This document shows, piece by piece, positions 1 through 9,667 of a stretch of DNA of 35,547 bases; the first letter of the stretch is position 1, and every line of letters begins with the position of its first letter. The notes under the pieces are model-generated. The model was not told where the DNA came from, ran no database searches, and saw only the letters and a program-made list of their open reading frames with translations. Source of the stretch: Chalara sp. BL73. Taxonomy: Eukaryota; Ascomycota; Leotiomycetes; Helotiales. The translations under genes were made by a program, and so were the position numbers. The stretch spans positions 1 through 35,547 of the forward strand of contig CAKJVC010000203.1 in NCBI GenBank assembly GCA_918026815.1, in the 5' to 3' direction.

Positions 1-46
1 GATGGCCACCACAGCGCGTGCGATCCCTAGCAGGTCATGCTAAAGT

Positions 47-739
47 TTGCGGTCTTTCATTAGCGAAGAGGCGTTACAACAGCACCTACGAGATTCACCA
101 GCGCATGCCCCGTCTCTCGACTGTGAGACCTTCGATCGGTCCTTCAGCAACGAGGAGGCGTTGCAACAGCACCTGAGGGACTCTTCTATTCATCAGCAGA
201 ATACGGAGACCCCTCTGGATGTCTTTTTCCATTCTTTCCCCATATTTGACTATGACCCTTCTCTCCCACCAGCTACTTCGTGTGACAATTTGCGAAGACA
301 CGAAGGATGGAGCCGTAACAGTGTTATGTCAGATGATGCGTGGAACAGATATCAAGATGCGCTGCAAAGCGAACTGCACCTGTGGTATGGTGCAGAGAAC
401 GATTTAACTGCGTGGCATGCGCTTTGTCGTGCAATTGGTGTCGAGCCGCTTCCAAAAACGTGTGAGCAATGTGAGAAGGTAGGAGACTGTGCAACGAAGT
501 TTGGTAGATTATGCTAACGCGGATTATAGGCTGTACGAAGAACACATATTCATATTATTGACTTGATTGAATGGGGACGAAGTGAGAAGAAGAAAAAGGT
601 TCAGACCTTCCGCGACGTGGCAGAGCTACGAGCCTATACCAAAGAGACAGGCAAGATATTTCGCAACATGTTCGACCAAGAAAGAAGCAATGTTGTTATG
701 AGACACCTGCTTCGAAAGATCTTTCGAGAGAGCTTATAA
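47..739 (+). CDS. C2H2-like fungal hypothetical protein, two exons, 5' partial
   Basis: Exon 1 runs to 478; an intron at 479-529 (GTAGGA donor, GCTAAC branch, TATAG acceptor) joins in phase 0 to exon 2, ending at TAA 737-739. The protein carries two copies of a degenerate finger-like repeat (EEALQQHLRDS) around residues 6-50, then a conserved-looking domain (WYGAENDLTAWHALCRAIG, TCEQCEK) and, after splicing, a basic C-terminus (DLIEWGR, LRKIFR). The repeats look like C2H2 fingers that lost one Cys (CETF instead of CETC). No ATG begins the frame: position 47 is TTG, and an in-frame TAA at 41-43 follows a TGC that lines up with the first Cys of repeat 1. Either the true first exon lies outside the window or the N-terminus is broken by a nonsense mutation. 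Function unknown; DNA or RNA binding is only suggested by the finger-like repeats. Confidence 0.6.
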
Positions 740-1029
740 AAGGCAAACGCTGTTATCTGTATTGTGGTTGTTAGGTCATCACACTTCTGTTTTAACCTGA
801 GTAGTGGAGGAAGAATATTAGTTTAAATCAACTAAACTTCATCTCAGCATCTCAATGGGCTTATTCATATTTTTCTCGGCACGCGCTCGACACGCAGGGG
901 TGCACGTGACATTTTGTACAAGAGGAGATCGAATGTTCTTCAGAATATGCCAGAGTACGATGCGGCAAAACACGGAAATAGATACTTTTATCAGGCACGT
1001 TACTACTGATACAAGGGTTTAATATTTTC
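740..1029. other. Intergenic spacer
   Basis: No coding potential, RNA gene or repeat recognised. It separates two degraded fungal genes. Confidence 0.5.
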
Positions 1030-1852
1030 TGGTGTCATCGTACCGGGTCGGATTTTCATTCTTCCGGCACAACATCATTATCAGCTTCAATAACAGGTAT
1101 CGAGTCTGTAAGCGGTGTACTGAATTTCCCAATAGACGATGATGACCAGCACTAGAATATTAGATATGAGCCTGATATTAGGTTTCAGCATAAAGATGCC
1201 GCGTGGCCTGGTGTCGTGATCGAAGTGGTACATTCGCAGAAAAGAAAATCCTTGATCGATTTGGCAGACAATTATATTCTGGGATCATATGGTGGCATTC
1301 GTGCTGTGGTTGGTTTGGATCTGGATTATAAGAGGTCGAAAGAAGCTTCAATTTCTATCTGGCGATTAAAGAACTCTATAAACGATAATGGGGAAACTGA
1401 GGGTGAAGTCAAGCAAATGGTTAACAACCAGGTAATGCCCTTCAATACTTAGCGAAAGCTCTACTGACATAGACCAGCTTTTCAGAGATGCGGAAGGCAA
1501 CCACCTTCTCTCCTTATCCTCCGGTCTTGAGCTATCTCTCAAAGACTTCGCAATCGATGCTATAACGCACAGTGTTCCCAACTCATCTATTGTGATAGAT
1601 TCCGAAACCTTGTGTAAGTTACTAGGTGAAGCAGAAAACTAGGACAATAAAACAATAACGATGCAAGGAGCCAAACCTCCACGATTCAAGAGGAAGTGGC
1701 GTCCGCAGACGCCACCTGAGCAGCTTACATTTTCAGATGAGGAAAAGCTCGTGGAAGAGGAGCGGCGGGTAAGGAGAAAGTCGGAGAAGCTGGATAAATC
1801 TTATAGTGGGGAAGGAGTATCAGCGGAGAATAGCAGCCAGAATTCTATCTGA
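1030..1852 (+). pseudogene. PD-(D/E)XK-like fungal family protein with two in-frame TAG codons
   Basis: One reading frame continues from about 1030 to 1431, passes a 46-bp intron at 1432-1477 (GTAATG donor, CTGAC branch, CCAG acceptor) and resumes at 1478 in phase, ending at TGA 1850-1852. It is interrupted by TAG at 1153-1155 and TAG at 1640-1642, with good coding sequence on both sides of each. The core (WPGVVIEVVHSQKRKS, then LADNYILGSYGG and VVGLDLDY) is laid out like a PD-(D/E)XK nuclease-type fold such as Uma2-like proteins; that assignment is my inference. After the second TAG the frame gives a charged tail (TPPEQLTFSDEEKLVEEE) typical of this family's C-terminus. Both stops could come from CAG by one C-to-T change in a CpA context, the RIP preference. 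The true start was not found. Confidence 0.55.
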
Positions 1853-2147
1853 AACACAGCTTTTGGCGGGCGTCTTCCTCGAGCAAAAGGACAATTAATC
1901 AGAGGGACTCGAAAGTTTTTTGTGTACGCTACCCTTTGTTGAGGGCGTTTAGAATAAAGAATGTTATCTTATTTTTGGAGTCGTATAACTAGGGGCGAAA
2001 CCATTGCCCAGAAGGAATAGGATATTAAAAATGAAAATTGATTTGTTAAGCTTGGTTTAAAAGGTACATATTATAAACAAGTGGCAGTACAGGTAGTTTT
2101 TATAGAAATTGCAATTAATATTTATATTTTCTAACGCTGGCTGCCTT

Positions 2148-2528
2148 TTATATACCACTCGACGGCCAGTCATCGCCTGAAGACCATTCAGCGGGACAAT
2201 TTGTCCCTGCAGGTAAATCAGCCCAGTTGTAATTCGTACCTGTATGCCAGTTGTCGCCTGCAGGTAAATCAGCGACCCAGTTGTAATTCGAACCTGTATG
2301 CGCGTTGTCGCCCATAGGCAAATCAATGGCCGCGCAATTATGATCCGTACCAGTAGACCACTGAGGCGGCCATTCGTCACCTGCAGGTAAATCAGCGGCC
2401 CAGTTATCATCCGTATCTGTGGGCAACTGAGCCGAAAAGTTGTCGCCTGTCTGCTTACTAGCAATAAGCCCTTTGTTTATTGGCTGGCTAGGATTTTTAT
2501 TACAAGTCTCCCTAAATAAAGAACTCAT
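2148..2528 (-). CDS. Trp/Asp-rich tandem-repeat hypothetical protein
   Basis: A 126-codon frame starting at ATG 2526-2528. After a 35-residue head the protein is built of repeats about 17-20 residues long, each with a core like DLPAGDNWHTGTNYNW, five to six copies in varying state of decay. It is acidic, rich in Trp, Asp, Asn and Gly, has no signal peptide or membrane segment, and contains only two cysteines. The repetition is visible in the DNA (period about 57-60 bp), so reading frames on the same strand are also long; this frame is preferred because it starts with ATG, opens with non-repetitive sequence and gives hydrophilic repeats. No family recognised. It may be a repeat-derived spurious ORF. 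Confidence 0.35.
   Translation of the reverse strand: MSSLFRETCNKNPSQPINKGLIASKQTGDNFSAQLPTDTDDNWAADLPAGDEWPPQWSTGTDHNCAAIDLPMGDNAHTGSNYNWVADLPAGDNWHTGTNYNWADLPAGTNCPAEWSSGDDWPSSGI
2165..2455. repeat. Short tandem repeat, period about 57-60 bp
   Basis: The phrase CCTGCAGGTAAATCAGC recurs with small changes at about 2208, 2260 and 2380, each followed by CCAGTT and a variable CGTACCTGTATG-like stretch. Units differ in length by a few bases and the middle ones have diverged. It encodes the repeat protein on the minus strand. Confidence 0.7.
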
Positions 2529-2900
2529 TAGTGTTCATTAAGGAAAGGTGGAGGGATAAAAAAACGAAGGCTTTCTCGCTGCCTGGATGCGCCAACCTGC
2601 CGGTTTTGATCCACTTATCAAGTCTTGTTTTCAGCTGATTTTTACTTATTCGTAAGAAGAATTAGATTTGATACTATGAAAGCTAGCTTCTGGAGATCAG
2701 TCTTACCTAACTTCAAATCCTTCCGCGTTAATAGTCTTGTGAATATAGGCATTGTAATGTGGAATATGCTCGGTTTGTTTAAGCAATTCGTCAATCCTCG
2801 GGAACCATGATTCCCAGGTTGTATCATCTATAAAGGGTACTTGTGATTTGCGCGTCAGTTTTGTTTTATTAAGTAACCTTTTTCATTTTTTCCATCATTT
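2512..2900 (-). pseudogene. Two-exon gene fragment of unknown family
   Basis: On the minus strand an open stretch from about 2900 to 2703 reads as good protein (for example VPFIDDTTWESWFPRIDELL and HYNAYIHKTINAEGFEVR) and ends at a TAA inside GTAAGA, a plausible splice donor. After an intron-like gap a second open stretch starts at 2634 behind a CAG acceptor (LKTRLDKWIKTGRLAHPGS) and ends at TAG 2512-2514. The exact donor is uncertain: GTAAGA gives a stop after joining, while GTTAGG a few bases earlier keeps the frame. There is no ATG and an in-frame TGA lies upstream, so I call it a fragment. Sequence character suggests former coding DNA; I do not recognise the family. Confidence 0.35.
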
Positions 2901-4257
2901 TAATTTTCTGCATGATATTCAAAAAAATATATATTTGAAAACAACAATTGAGAATTGTAAAGCCTGAATCTCGATTCAAGATGCGGGCGTATTCGTCGTA
3001 GTCGATGACTGTCAGCTCATTGGACAGACTTGCGCTCAGGCCCCACCAAAGATACGAGTATCTATCACTTTTAATAAAGATGCGGATATCTTTGTTGATG
3101 ACTTGGACCACTCGTGCCCTTGCCCCACCAAAGAGGAGGGCTGACTGGCATTCTAGGCTGGTAACAACATAACTTGTACAATCTATCGTGAATGCAGAAT
3201 AAGTGATGTGGGGAGTACCAATTTAAGGACAGACCAACTAGGAACAGACCAAGACCATCTTCGAGAAAGACAGCAAGAGAATTCAGACCACTCTCGAACC
3301 CCCAAACTAGCAAAGTCCACCTAGATTGAGAAAATGTAGTTACCTAGCAGCTCAATTTCTACTCTTCTAGTAAAATCATATCGGTCTTGCCACTTCCTGC
3401 AACTGTCATGTTTTTGAAATATTGCATGGGATTGCCATCTTCACGTTCATATAACAGCATCCTCATCTCCGTATATGCTTTCATCAATTTGATCACAGCC
3501 TGGCATTCCTGTGTCGTCAAAGTGAGCTAATACGCTAGATAAAGGGGTATACATGTATCATTATTACTTGCATTTAGAAAAAGGCTCCCCCAACCGTGTC
3601 CAATTTCCAAATTTCTTTTCTCAGCTTCACTTTCCTATATAATTAACTGTTAATTCCAATAAGCGTAACCTCTTTGTGACTTAGACTAATCACTTCAGAA
3701 ACTTCAGAGATTTTACTTTCTACTACTCATCTTCAAACCAGGAGTTTGAGCTGCTTCACCAGTCTATTTTAGCTAAGACCTCATTCAGCCCTCTACGTTA
3801 ATCCAAGACATCCCGATTGGAACTAATATCAATGGAAGTAACTAGATGGAGTACATTATAGCAGAAATACTGACAATCTTTGAGTGGCTCTATTCTCTTA
3901 GCCCGATGTGTCTGCAATTTAGAAATTAGGTGTTAAGCTCGAGGGCTAGTTCAATTCAATATCTGTCGGTTGACTTAAGCGGGTAAAATGGCACAGCTCA
4001 TAATAGTGGTTTTTACTTCATGAATTGTGCGAAGGGAGAACATCAACGAAGGTTGATTTTCTCCCTTATATAGGGGTTGACTACACTAACGCCTTGGTTG
4101 ATGTTTCATACGTCCCGACAATATCAAAAGACAAAATACACAAAACCTCCAACGCCAGTTTCATGCATACATTCTATACCACTTTCAACCTTAAAGTATA
4201 TATATAATGGCTAACACATGAAATGGATGTACACTTCTCCATACACTAAACAACGAC
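2901..4257. other. Gene-poor spacer
   Basis: Only short frames without recognisable content. A 13-bp direct repeat, GCCCCACCAAAGA, occurs near 3040 and 3123. Nothing else supported. Confidence 0.5.
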
Positions 4258-4996
4258 TCAATCTTGTACCTTGATACCCAGTCTTGAATGCGCGGTCTCA
4301 AAACAACTAGGGTCAATCTGTGCAGCTCCGGTCATGCCGCATGGCCACTTACGTCCAGCAGTAGCATGAGTATCTCCGCTACTATAATCCTGGGATCCAA
4401 AATGGCCGTAAACTACCATGTAAGCGCCATCGGGAAATTGGTCCCCAGGAGAAAGGTTTCACGCTCTGGCTATCTTCATAGTCATACTCAACTACGTCTT
4501 CTGCATGCCACTTGGCTCGACCTGGTGTGACCGTCCCTGTCGTTGCATGATTCCAGGCAGGAGCCCTTGTAGCTGCATCCGTGAAGGGGTATACATATGA
4601 AGCACCAGGATTTGTACCTAAGAAAAACCCCTTTCCTCGGACATAGAGACATGCGACGAGCATTGTTCTTTGATAGTGCCCAGAATCATCCATTTCAAAT
4701 TGCCCAGGCCTCTTCTCGTACATCTGTGCATAACCTTGGTTTGCATAAGTTAAGGCCTGTTTGCGCGTGTACATTCCCGCTGGCATCTTAGCGGTCCAAG
4801 TGTACGTGTTTGGATATTGTTGCATATCCAACACAACCGGCCTGATTCTGGGTGCGCGAGAGTCGATCCCATTGAAAAAGTATATTCCCAAATCATCTTC
4901 AGATTTGGTATTCTTGACTATTAGTCCAGCATTGACAAAACTGCAAACAGCCAGTATGCAGGCTAAGAAATGTAAGATGAGGGTAGTGTAAATCAT
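4258..4996 (-). pseudogene. Secreted fungal protein of unknown function, one-base frameshift
   Basis: Starts at ATG 4994-4996 with a clear signal peptide (about 23 residues, hydrophobic core LILHFLACILAVCSFV, cleavage near NAG). About 160 residues of coherent, cysteine-poor protein follow (VVLDMQQYPNTYTWTAKMPA, VACLYVRGKGFFLG). Near 4449-4460 the frame that continues sensibly shifts by one base: the open frame gives KPFSWGPISRW and stops at 4382, whereas another frame runs on from SPGDQFPDGAYMVVYGHF to GMTGAAQIDPSCFETAHS and ends at TGA 4258-4260. No splice solution exists, because the second frame has a TGA immediately upstream and no AG lies between that stop and the restart. A one-base indel at a T run is the simplest reading: pseudogene or sequencing error. 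Probably extracellular; family not recognised. Confidence 0.6.
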
Positions 4997-6052
4997 AATG
5001 AAATATTTATAGCTGGCAGTCCCTGCTCAATGGCTTTGATTGTAGGTTGTCGATCGAGCTGAATGCTGAAATAAAATTCTGTACAGGTGATATAGAATGA
5101 GCAAGAGGATGCATTATTAACTAAAATAATCCCTTGTCACAGAGCGAAAACTAAAGTCATGTACTCCCACAGGAGCTCGAAGTTGGAGCTTGAAATATTC
5201 CTTCTAGGATATCATCTAATTCTGTAATCCGGAAATAGCTATATTTCTGCTGTGTCATTCAGGATATGGTCCTTCCTGTACAAGGGGATCCACCTCCTCG
5301 AGAGTCGATTTGCTAGAGCTGAGGTGAAGAAGCGGATGTTGGAAGTTTAGCATAATGAACTGCAGACCAAGGCTCAAACTGATCCAACTTAAGATTTTCA
5401 CTCCTGGAAAACTGCGCCATCAACGGAGTGTCTTGCTTGTTGTGCGGAACTTCCATCTTATTTTTGGCTGGTAGGGAATGAGTGTTGGTATTTGGAAAAC
5501 TTTGATTGGCTACACAGGAAAAAACCAACATTTAATAGATGAAAGCGACTGTGCTAAATCTATCAGCCAAGCCACCCTCTGTGGGAGGCAGGAGCTATAT
5601 TTCTAGTATAGGAGCATCCTTTAAATAAAATCCGACAAGAACAATTAACTTGAAGCCAAGGAAGGAAATGATAAATTGCGCGAAATAAACCACTCCACCT
5701 CTAGCAAGGAGGCAGCCAATTTATCCGCCTTTCTAGTTAACAGAACGTAGCAATATAAAAATAGTAGGACCGTTGAACCAGATTTTGTATAGTTCCTTAA
5801 GAATTAAACTATATAGAAAAGGAGTTTAACTGAGTGAAAGGTGAGGTCTCACGTAACAGAGGTTCCTGCTGCAGTTAATTATGGTAAAAAGTTATTGTGC
5901 CTTTTATAAGCACCGTAATTTTACTGACTTCGAAATATAAGAGAGGAAGGCGCTATGAAAAGGTTTACTTTACAATAATGTCAATGTAGTAATAGTATGC
6001 TGAGTCCGCTTCAAGTGTTTATATTTTCTTTGTTGTAATATCAAATTACCTT
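4997..6052. other. Intergenic region with an unassigned minus-strand frame
   Basis: AT-rich, no recognisable gene. A 72-codon minus-strand frame at 5313-5531 and an adjoining minus-strand stretch near 5230-5330 (LSRRWIPLYRKDHILND) look faintly coding but do not join into a model. Probably relics. Confidence 0.4.
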
Positions 6053-7132
6053 TCAACGCTTACATACAGCCTCAGAACCGAATCTGCCCTTCCTTCGAAG
6101 TGTTGCAATAATTTTTGGCCCTTTATCCCACTTTTCAAATGGCCCAAAGATGTCAAGTATCTTCAAAACTTCCCAACCATCTTTTTCAATTGTTTTAATC
6201 TTGGACAAAAAATCTGGTTTCTTGTATAACGTTTCCCATAACACCTCAACCTGGGACTTATCCTTTAATGTAGTTGTAAACCGTTCTCTCATCTGCTCAA
6301 TATGGTCTGGAACTTCGTTGCTCCACCCAAATCGAAGGCCATTATGATCCACTCTGATTTCAGGTAGGTTGTTCAACCCTGTTTTTAGTACTAGTTGTAT
6401 TCCTTGTTGTTTAGAACCCAATAATCGAAAAACAGCTTCAATAGCAGGAGAGACATAGTCAAATGATGGACTTAGGTACGGGTCGTAGTCCCATACAGGA
6501 GGGTAGGGACGAGGATGTTGGTCTCGCACATGTACTTTACGCAGCCAAAGCGAGTCAGGTAATCGTGAGATTATAGTTCCATCAGGCTCCTTTGCAATTG
6601 CTCTTGGCCGTGAAATCTCAACTTCGAGGGATCTCAGAGATGCTCTATTTATATCTCCAATTATATAGAGAAAGGAATAAAGAAGGTCCCAGGGATCAAG
6701 ATAAGGGTGTTTATATCGGAAATGCTGTCCTTGTTCTGGTATCTCGAATTTAAATGTATTTTGACGATAAAAGACCGCTGCTGCTTCCGTGGAAATCAAT
6801 TTGTTAACTGCAATAAGTCCAGATGTAAGAGGAAGAAGGCTGGTAAACCTCTCGCGAATTTGAATAACAGGTATAGAATTAGATAAAAGTATAGGGCTTT
6901 GTACTTTGGGATTGACTGTAATAGGTTCGGATGCTGTTAAAAGCAGTTGATAGATTCTCTCTCGGATCTCAAATGGGAGTGATATAAAAGTTAGTCCTGG
7001 ATAGACTGTGAGGCTAAGAGGCTCCCCTTTGCGGTATTTGATTCTGCAGACCATAGGAGCCATTGTGCTAAGGTTGTATTTTGAATAACGAGGAGGGTCA
7101 AGTAACAAAAAATAAAATAACACTCCGACCAT
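6053..7132 (-). CDS. F-box-like fungal protein
   Basis: Uninterrupted 359-codon frame without introns. ATG at 7130-7132 opens a hydrophobic 23-residue extension; an internal ATG at 7061-7063 (MAPMVCRIKYRKGEP) is an equally good and more family-like start. Near residues 46-70 it has FISLPFEIRERIYQLLL, the LPxEIRxxIYxxLL pattern common at the N-terminus of fungal F-box-like proteins, followed by LIAVNKLISTEAAAVFYRQN, matching the EA..vFY..NtF segment that follows this helix in those families. The rest is a divergent domain (DPYLSPSFDYVSPAIEAVFR) ending in basic residues. Such proteins are thought to be adaptors of SCF ubiquitin ligases, but most are uncharacterised and no substrate can be inferred. 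It appears intact and stands alone. Confidence 0.7.
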   Translation of the reverse strand: MVGVLFYFLLLDPPRYSKYNLSTMAPMVCRIKYRKGEPLSLTVYPGLTFISLPFEIRERIYQLLLTASEPITVNPKVQSPILLSNSIPVIQIRERFTSLLPLTSGLIAVNKLISTEAAAVFYRQNTFKFEIPEQGQHFRYKHPYLDPWDLLYSFLYIIGDINRASLRSLEVEISRPRAIAKEPDGTIISRLPDSLWLRKVHVRDQHPRPYPPVWDYDPYLSPSFDYVSPAIEAVFRLLGSKQQGIQLVLKTGLNNLPEIRVDHNGLRFGWSNEVPDHIEQMRERFTTTLKDKSQVEVLWETLYKKPDFLSKIKTIEKDGWEVLKILDIFGPFEKWDKGPKIIATLRRKGRFGSEAVCKR

Positions 7133-7621
7133 TGAATTGCATTTGTATCTTATTGATCTGGCGCAGTTGACGAATTTACGCTACAATGTATGCATAAGCG
7201 CTGCGCGGAGCTTGGCTCGGTCATACTACCTACCTTATGTAGCTATTAATAGATTTTTTATAATTTTAAATATAACCGATCATAGATCAATATGGTAAGG
7301 TAGATGCGCTTTAAAATTAGGTAAGAGGATTCTAGGGGTTACAGAGCGTTCCCCCATAATGAGTATTTGACCCATAATCTAGGCCTATTTGTCGAAGATG
7401 TTCACTTTTTGGCCAATCGATCAATTCGCGGAGCCGGAGCGGAACTTCTATCTTCCGAGTAGAGCGAGCGAACTCGAGCTTATAATCTATTGAAATAAGT
7501 ATGCTAAGTTGACTACAGTCAACTTGAGAAAAAAAGCTTGTGCTGTACGCAAAGTCTGCCAAATTGCAGTAGTTCAGGGAGAATGAATTGACTTAATTGT
7601 AGAGTTTCTACGGAGGGTACT
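7133..7621. other. Intergenic spacer
   Basis: AT-rich, no supported gene. A 76-codon minus-strand frame at 7332-7562 has no recognisable content. Confidence 0.4.
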
Positions 7622-7700
7622 CAGTAAAAGGGGTGCGACCCTTTCACTGATGACTAAGCTATTACATGAGGTATAGCCCATGCCTTACGGGTGGGCTACA
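7622..7700 (-). other. Two adjacent stem-loops, possible structured RNA
   Basis: Hairpin 1 is at 7622-7649: an 11-bp stem (CAGTAAAAGGG with CCCTTTCACTG), six-base loop. Hairpin 2 is at 7672-7700: a 9-bp stem (TATAGCCCA with TGGGCTACA), 11-base loop. Each stem has one A/C mismatch on the plus strand, which becomes a G-U wobble if the minus strand is the RNA. This may be a repeat-derived structure rather than a gene. Confidence 0.3.
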
Positions 7701-7714
7701 CCACCAATTCTCAA

Positions 7715-7785
7715 CATTTAGTACATATTCCGAGATTAATCGGTCTCCAGACTAGTTACTTGTACTTTAATTTGGTAGTAGTAGC
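7715..7785. repeat. Minisatellite copy, left part (interrupted by solo LTR)
   Basis: Contains the unit AGACTAGTTACTTGTACTTT followed by AATTTGGTAGTAGTAGC, the same unit as the array at 12391-12760. A further partial unit (CCGAGATTAATCGG) precedes it. The copy is split at GTAGC by the LTR and resumes at 8126. Confidence 0.75.
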
Positions 7786-8125
7786 TGTCACGATCCTCAA
7801 TATCGCACCAGACGCTCATTGGCTCGCTTACCAGCTCGCCTATGTGGTCACGTGGTCATGGTCTTTATATTAGGGATGTCAGAAATATGATATTGAGAGA
7901 GGTATCACGTCGATAGATTACGGGTTGTTGTGTGCTTGTATTGTATGATCTGTATCTACGTTGTAGACCTGTAAGAGATTTCCCTGTTCCTTGGCCTATT
8001 ACGTAAGCCAATTCCTGACAAGGGATGCCACAGCAACAGCTAAACCTTTCCTCCTTAGTTTAGTATTCTCGTATTGAAGCACCTATATTACGCCCCATCA
8101 GGCTCATAGGATCGTGATCGTGACA
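7786..8125. mobile_element. Solo LTR of a Ty3-type retrotransposon
   Basis: A 340-bp sequence beginning TGTCACGATC and ending GATCGTGACA, a perfect 10-bp terminal inverted repeat with the TG..CA ends of LTRs. It is flanked by the 5-bp direct repeat GTAGC (7781-7785 and 8126-8130), the target-site duplication length of Ty3- and Ty1-type integration. Removing it with one GTAGC restores the minisatellite unit seen uninterrupted at 12391-12760. A TATA-like CTTTATATTA lies about 75 bp in. No internal region is present, so it is a solo LTR left by LTR-LTR recombination. Confidence 0.85.
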
Positions 8126-8185
8126 GTAGCGAGCTATTTACTTATCTGGCCTAGTCACATGTTCGGCACGTATCCCGGGTAAGGA
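8126..8185. repeat. Minisatellite copy, right part
   Basis: Continues the split unit: GTAGCGAGCTATTTACTTAT, then a TGGCCTAGTCACATGTTCGG-type stretch and a CACGTATCCCGG end. It is GC-richer than the copies at 12500-12760. Confidence 0.7.
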
Positions 8186-9536
8186 GTGGAACCCGCATGG
8201 AGTACTAGAAACAAGCATAGAAACAAGCATTACACGCCGCCCAATGCCGTCCATTTCCCCTGCATTCGCCGTGCATGGTTCACTACCGGTATCCCTCCAT
8301 ATATAAGATTTGCTAACACTTAGCTCACCGATTCAGAGAGAACTCTGCGGTACTGATTGATCGGGCCTTCTTAGCTTACAATCATCACCACCAGCTCCAA
8401 TCCATCATGTTAGTGCAGTGCTCTTCAAGATTACTCCTGTGCCTATGTCCTGGACGCCCCACCTCAAGCGCTTATGTCCCCACCATTGCCACCATTATCG
8501 CGACCAGCACGACCAGCACACTAATCTAACCCTACCGAATTCTTAAACCTCTTAATCTTAAACCACTCTCCGCGCTCCTTCTCCACATCATCCTCCTGGT
8601 CCCTCGTCATCCCTACCATGAAGATCTTCTATAAATCCCCGCCCGAAGAAGCGCCGTCCTGGGATAGAGAGCCTAGGAGAGATGCCTCTCCCTGAAGATG
8701 CGATCCACAAAGTGGGCGAGTGCTTGAGGGGGAGCAGGCCGTGCCTCCGAGTGACCGCGAGGGCGTTTCGTCGCTAGGTGGCGTGGGGGTGAACCACTTC
8801 GCCCCTAATGCTCTCATCACACCGCTTTCCCTGCCCTGGGCGACCCGGAGCCGGGAAGTGGTTTTTGGAGTACTGGAAGGAGGCTGTCTCGTATACAATT
8901 AGAGACAGTATGGTGGAGAGCTCTGAGGGGTAGTAGTATATAGTGTGGATAGAGTGCAGGACATGAAGAGGCAGCTCGACGAATATGGTAATATGATGTG
9001 ATGAATCGAAGAGTGGAGAATGAGAAATCCAATCTGTTCGTGCTTATCAGTAACATGCAGTGACCTTCTTTTCAGACTGCCGCACTTACTTATTATGGTT
9101 TGATTAGCGAGACTTTCGTGGTAGTTTTCACTATGAAGCCCTGTGCCCGAAGATCTACCACCCACCCTTGGCAAAATTCATTCATTGGGCGCTTTTCAAG
9201 TCGGCGGATGCCGTGAGAATAGTGGGGGGAGGAGTGTGAATTTGGTAGCCACATATGCTCAATATATTTAGTTGTACGAGACCAGTGGCTTTCATATCCC
9301 GACTAAGAAGTAGTCAAAAATCCAATCGAAACATGAATCTGAACATGGATTGCTCATGCCGCGCATATTCACTATTCAAAACAGCACCAGAACACCGCCG
9401 ACATTGTTCAAACAGATGATAGTTAACTAGCTTGCGTGGCATATTATGCAAGGGGGAAAAGAAATAGATCCCTGAGAAGCTTATTGTGCATCAATAAAAG
9501 CCGACTGTGCAACATGCTAACGCAATCTTACAATAG
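8186..9536. other. Region without a supported gene
   Basis: At 8206-8230 the phrase TAGAAACAAGCA is directly repeated. Around 8640-8920 frames are open on both strands; the plus strand contains short coherent pieces (KWFLEYWKEAVSYTIRDS) but no joinable model, so this may be a decayed gene. No RNA gene seen. Confidence 0.35.
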
Positions 9537-9538
9537 TA

Positions 9539-9667
9539 CAGCGGTTAAGTGTTGTTTTAAAGCTAGCAAAGCGTTCTTGCTTAGTTTCTCGCCTAAAAAC
9601 AGTTTATTTAATACAAAAGTTTAAGCAATTACATTTTCTGCTAGCTTATAACAACACTTAACTGCTA
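9539..9667. mobile_element. Small TIR element (MITE), TA target duplication
   Basis: 129 bp with terminal inverted repeats of about 30 bp: left CAGCGGTTAAGTGTTGTT at 9539, right the inverse complement TAGCAGTTAAGTGTTGTT ending at 9667. Both ends are flanked by TA (9537-9538 and 9668-9669), the Tc1/mariner target duplication. The interior has no coding capacity. It is non-autonomous and presumably mobilised by a Tc1/mariner-family transposase elsewhere. Confidence 0.7.

Noticed and set aside
7175..7315. Possible inverted repeat around CTACCTACCTTATG and TGGTAAGGTAGATG
   Set aside because: The arms match only in part and there is no target duplication.
8629..8902. Open frames on both strands, possibly a gene
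   Set aside because: Neither strand gives a recognisable domain or joinable exons; GC-rich DNA leaves frames open by chance. Noted only as a possible relic.
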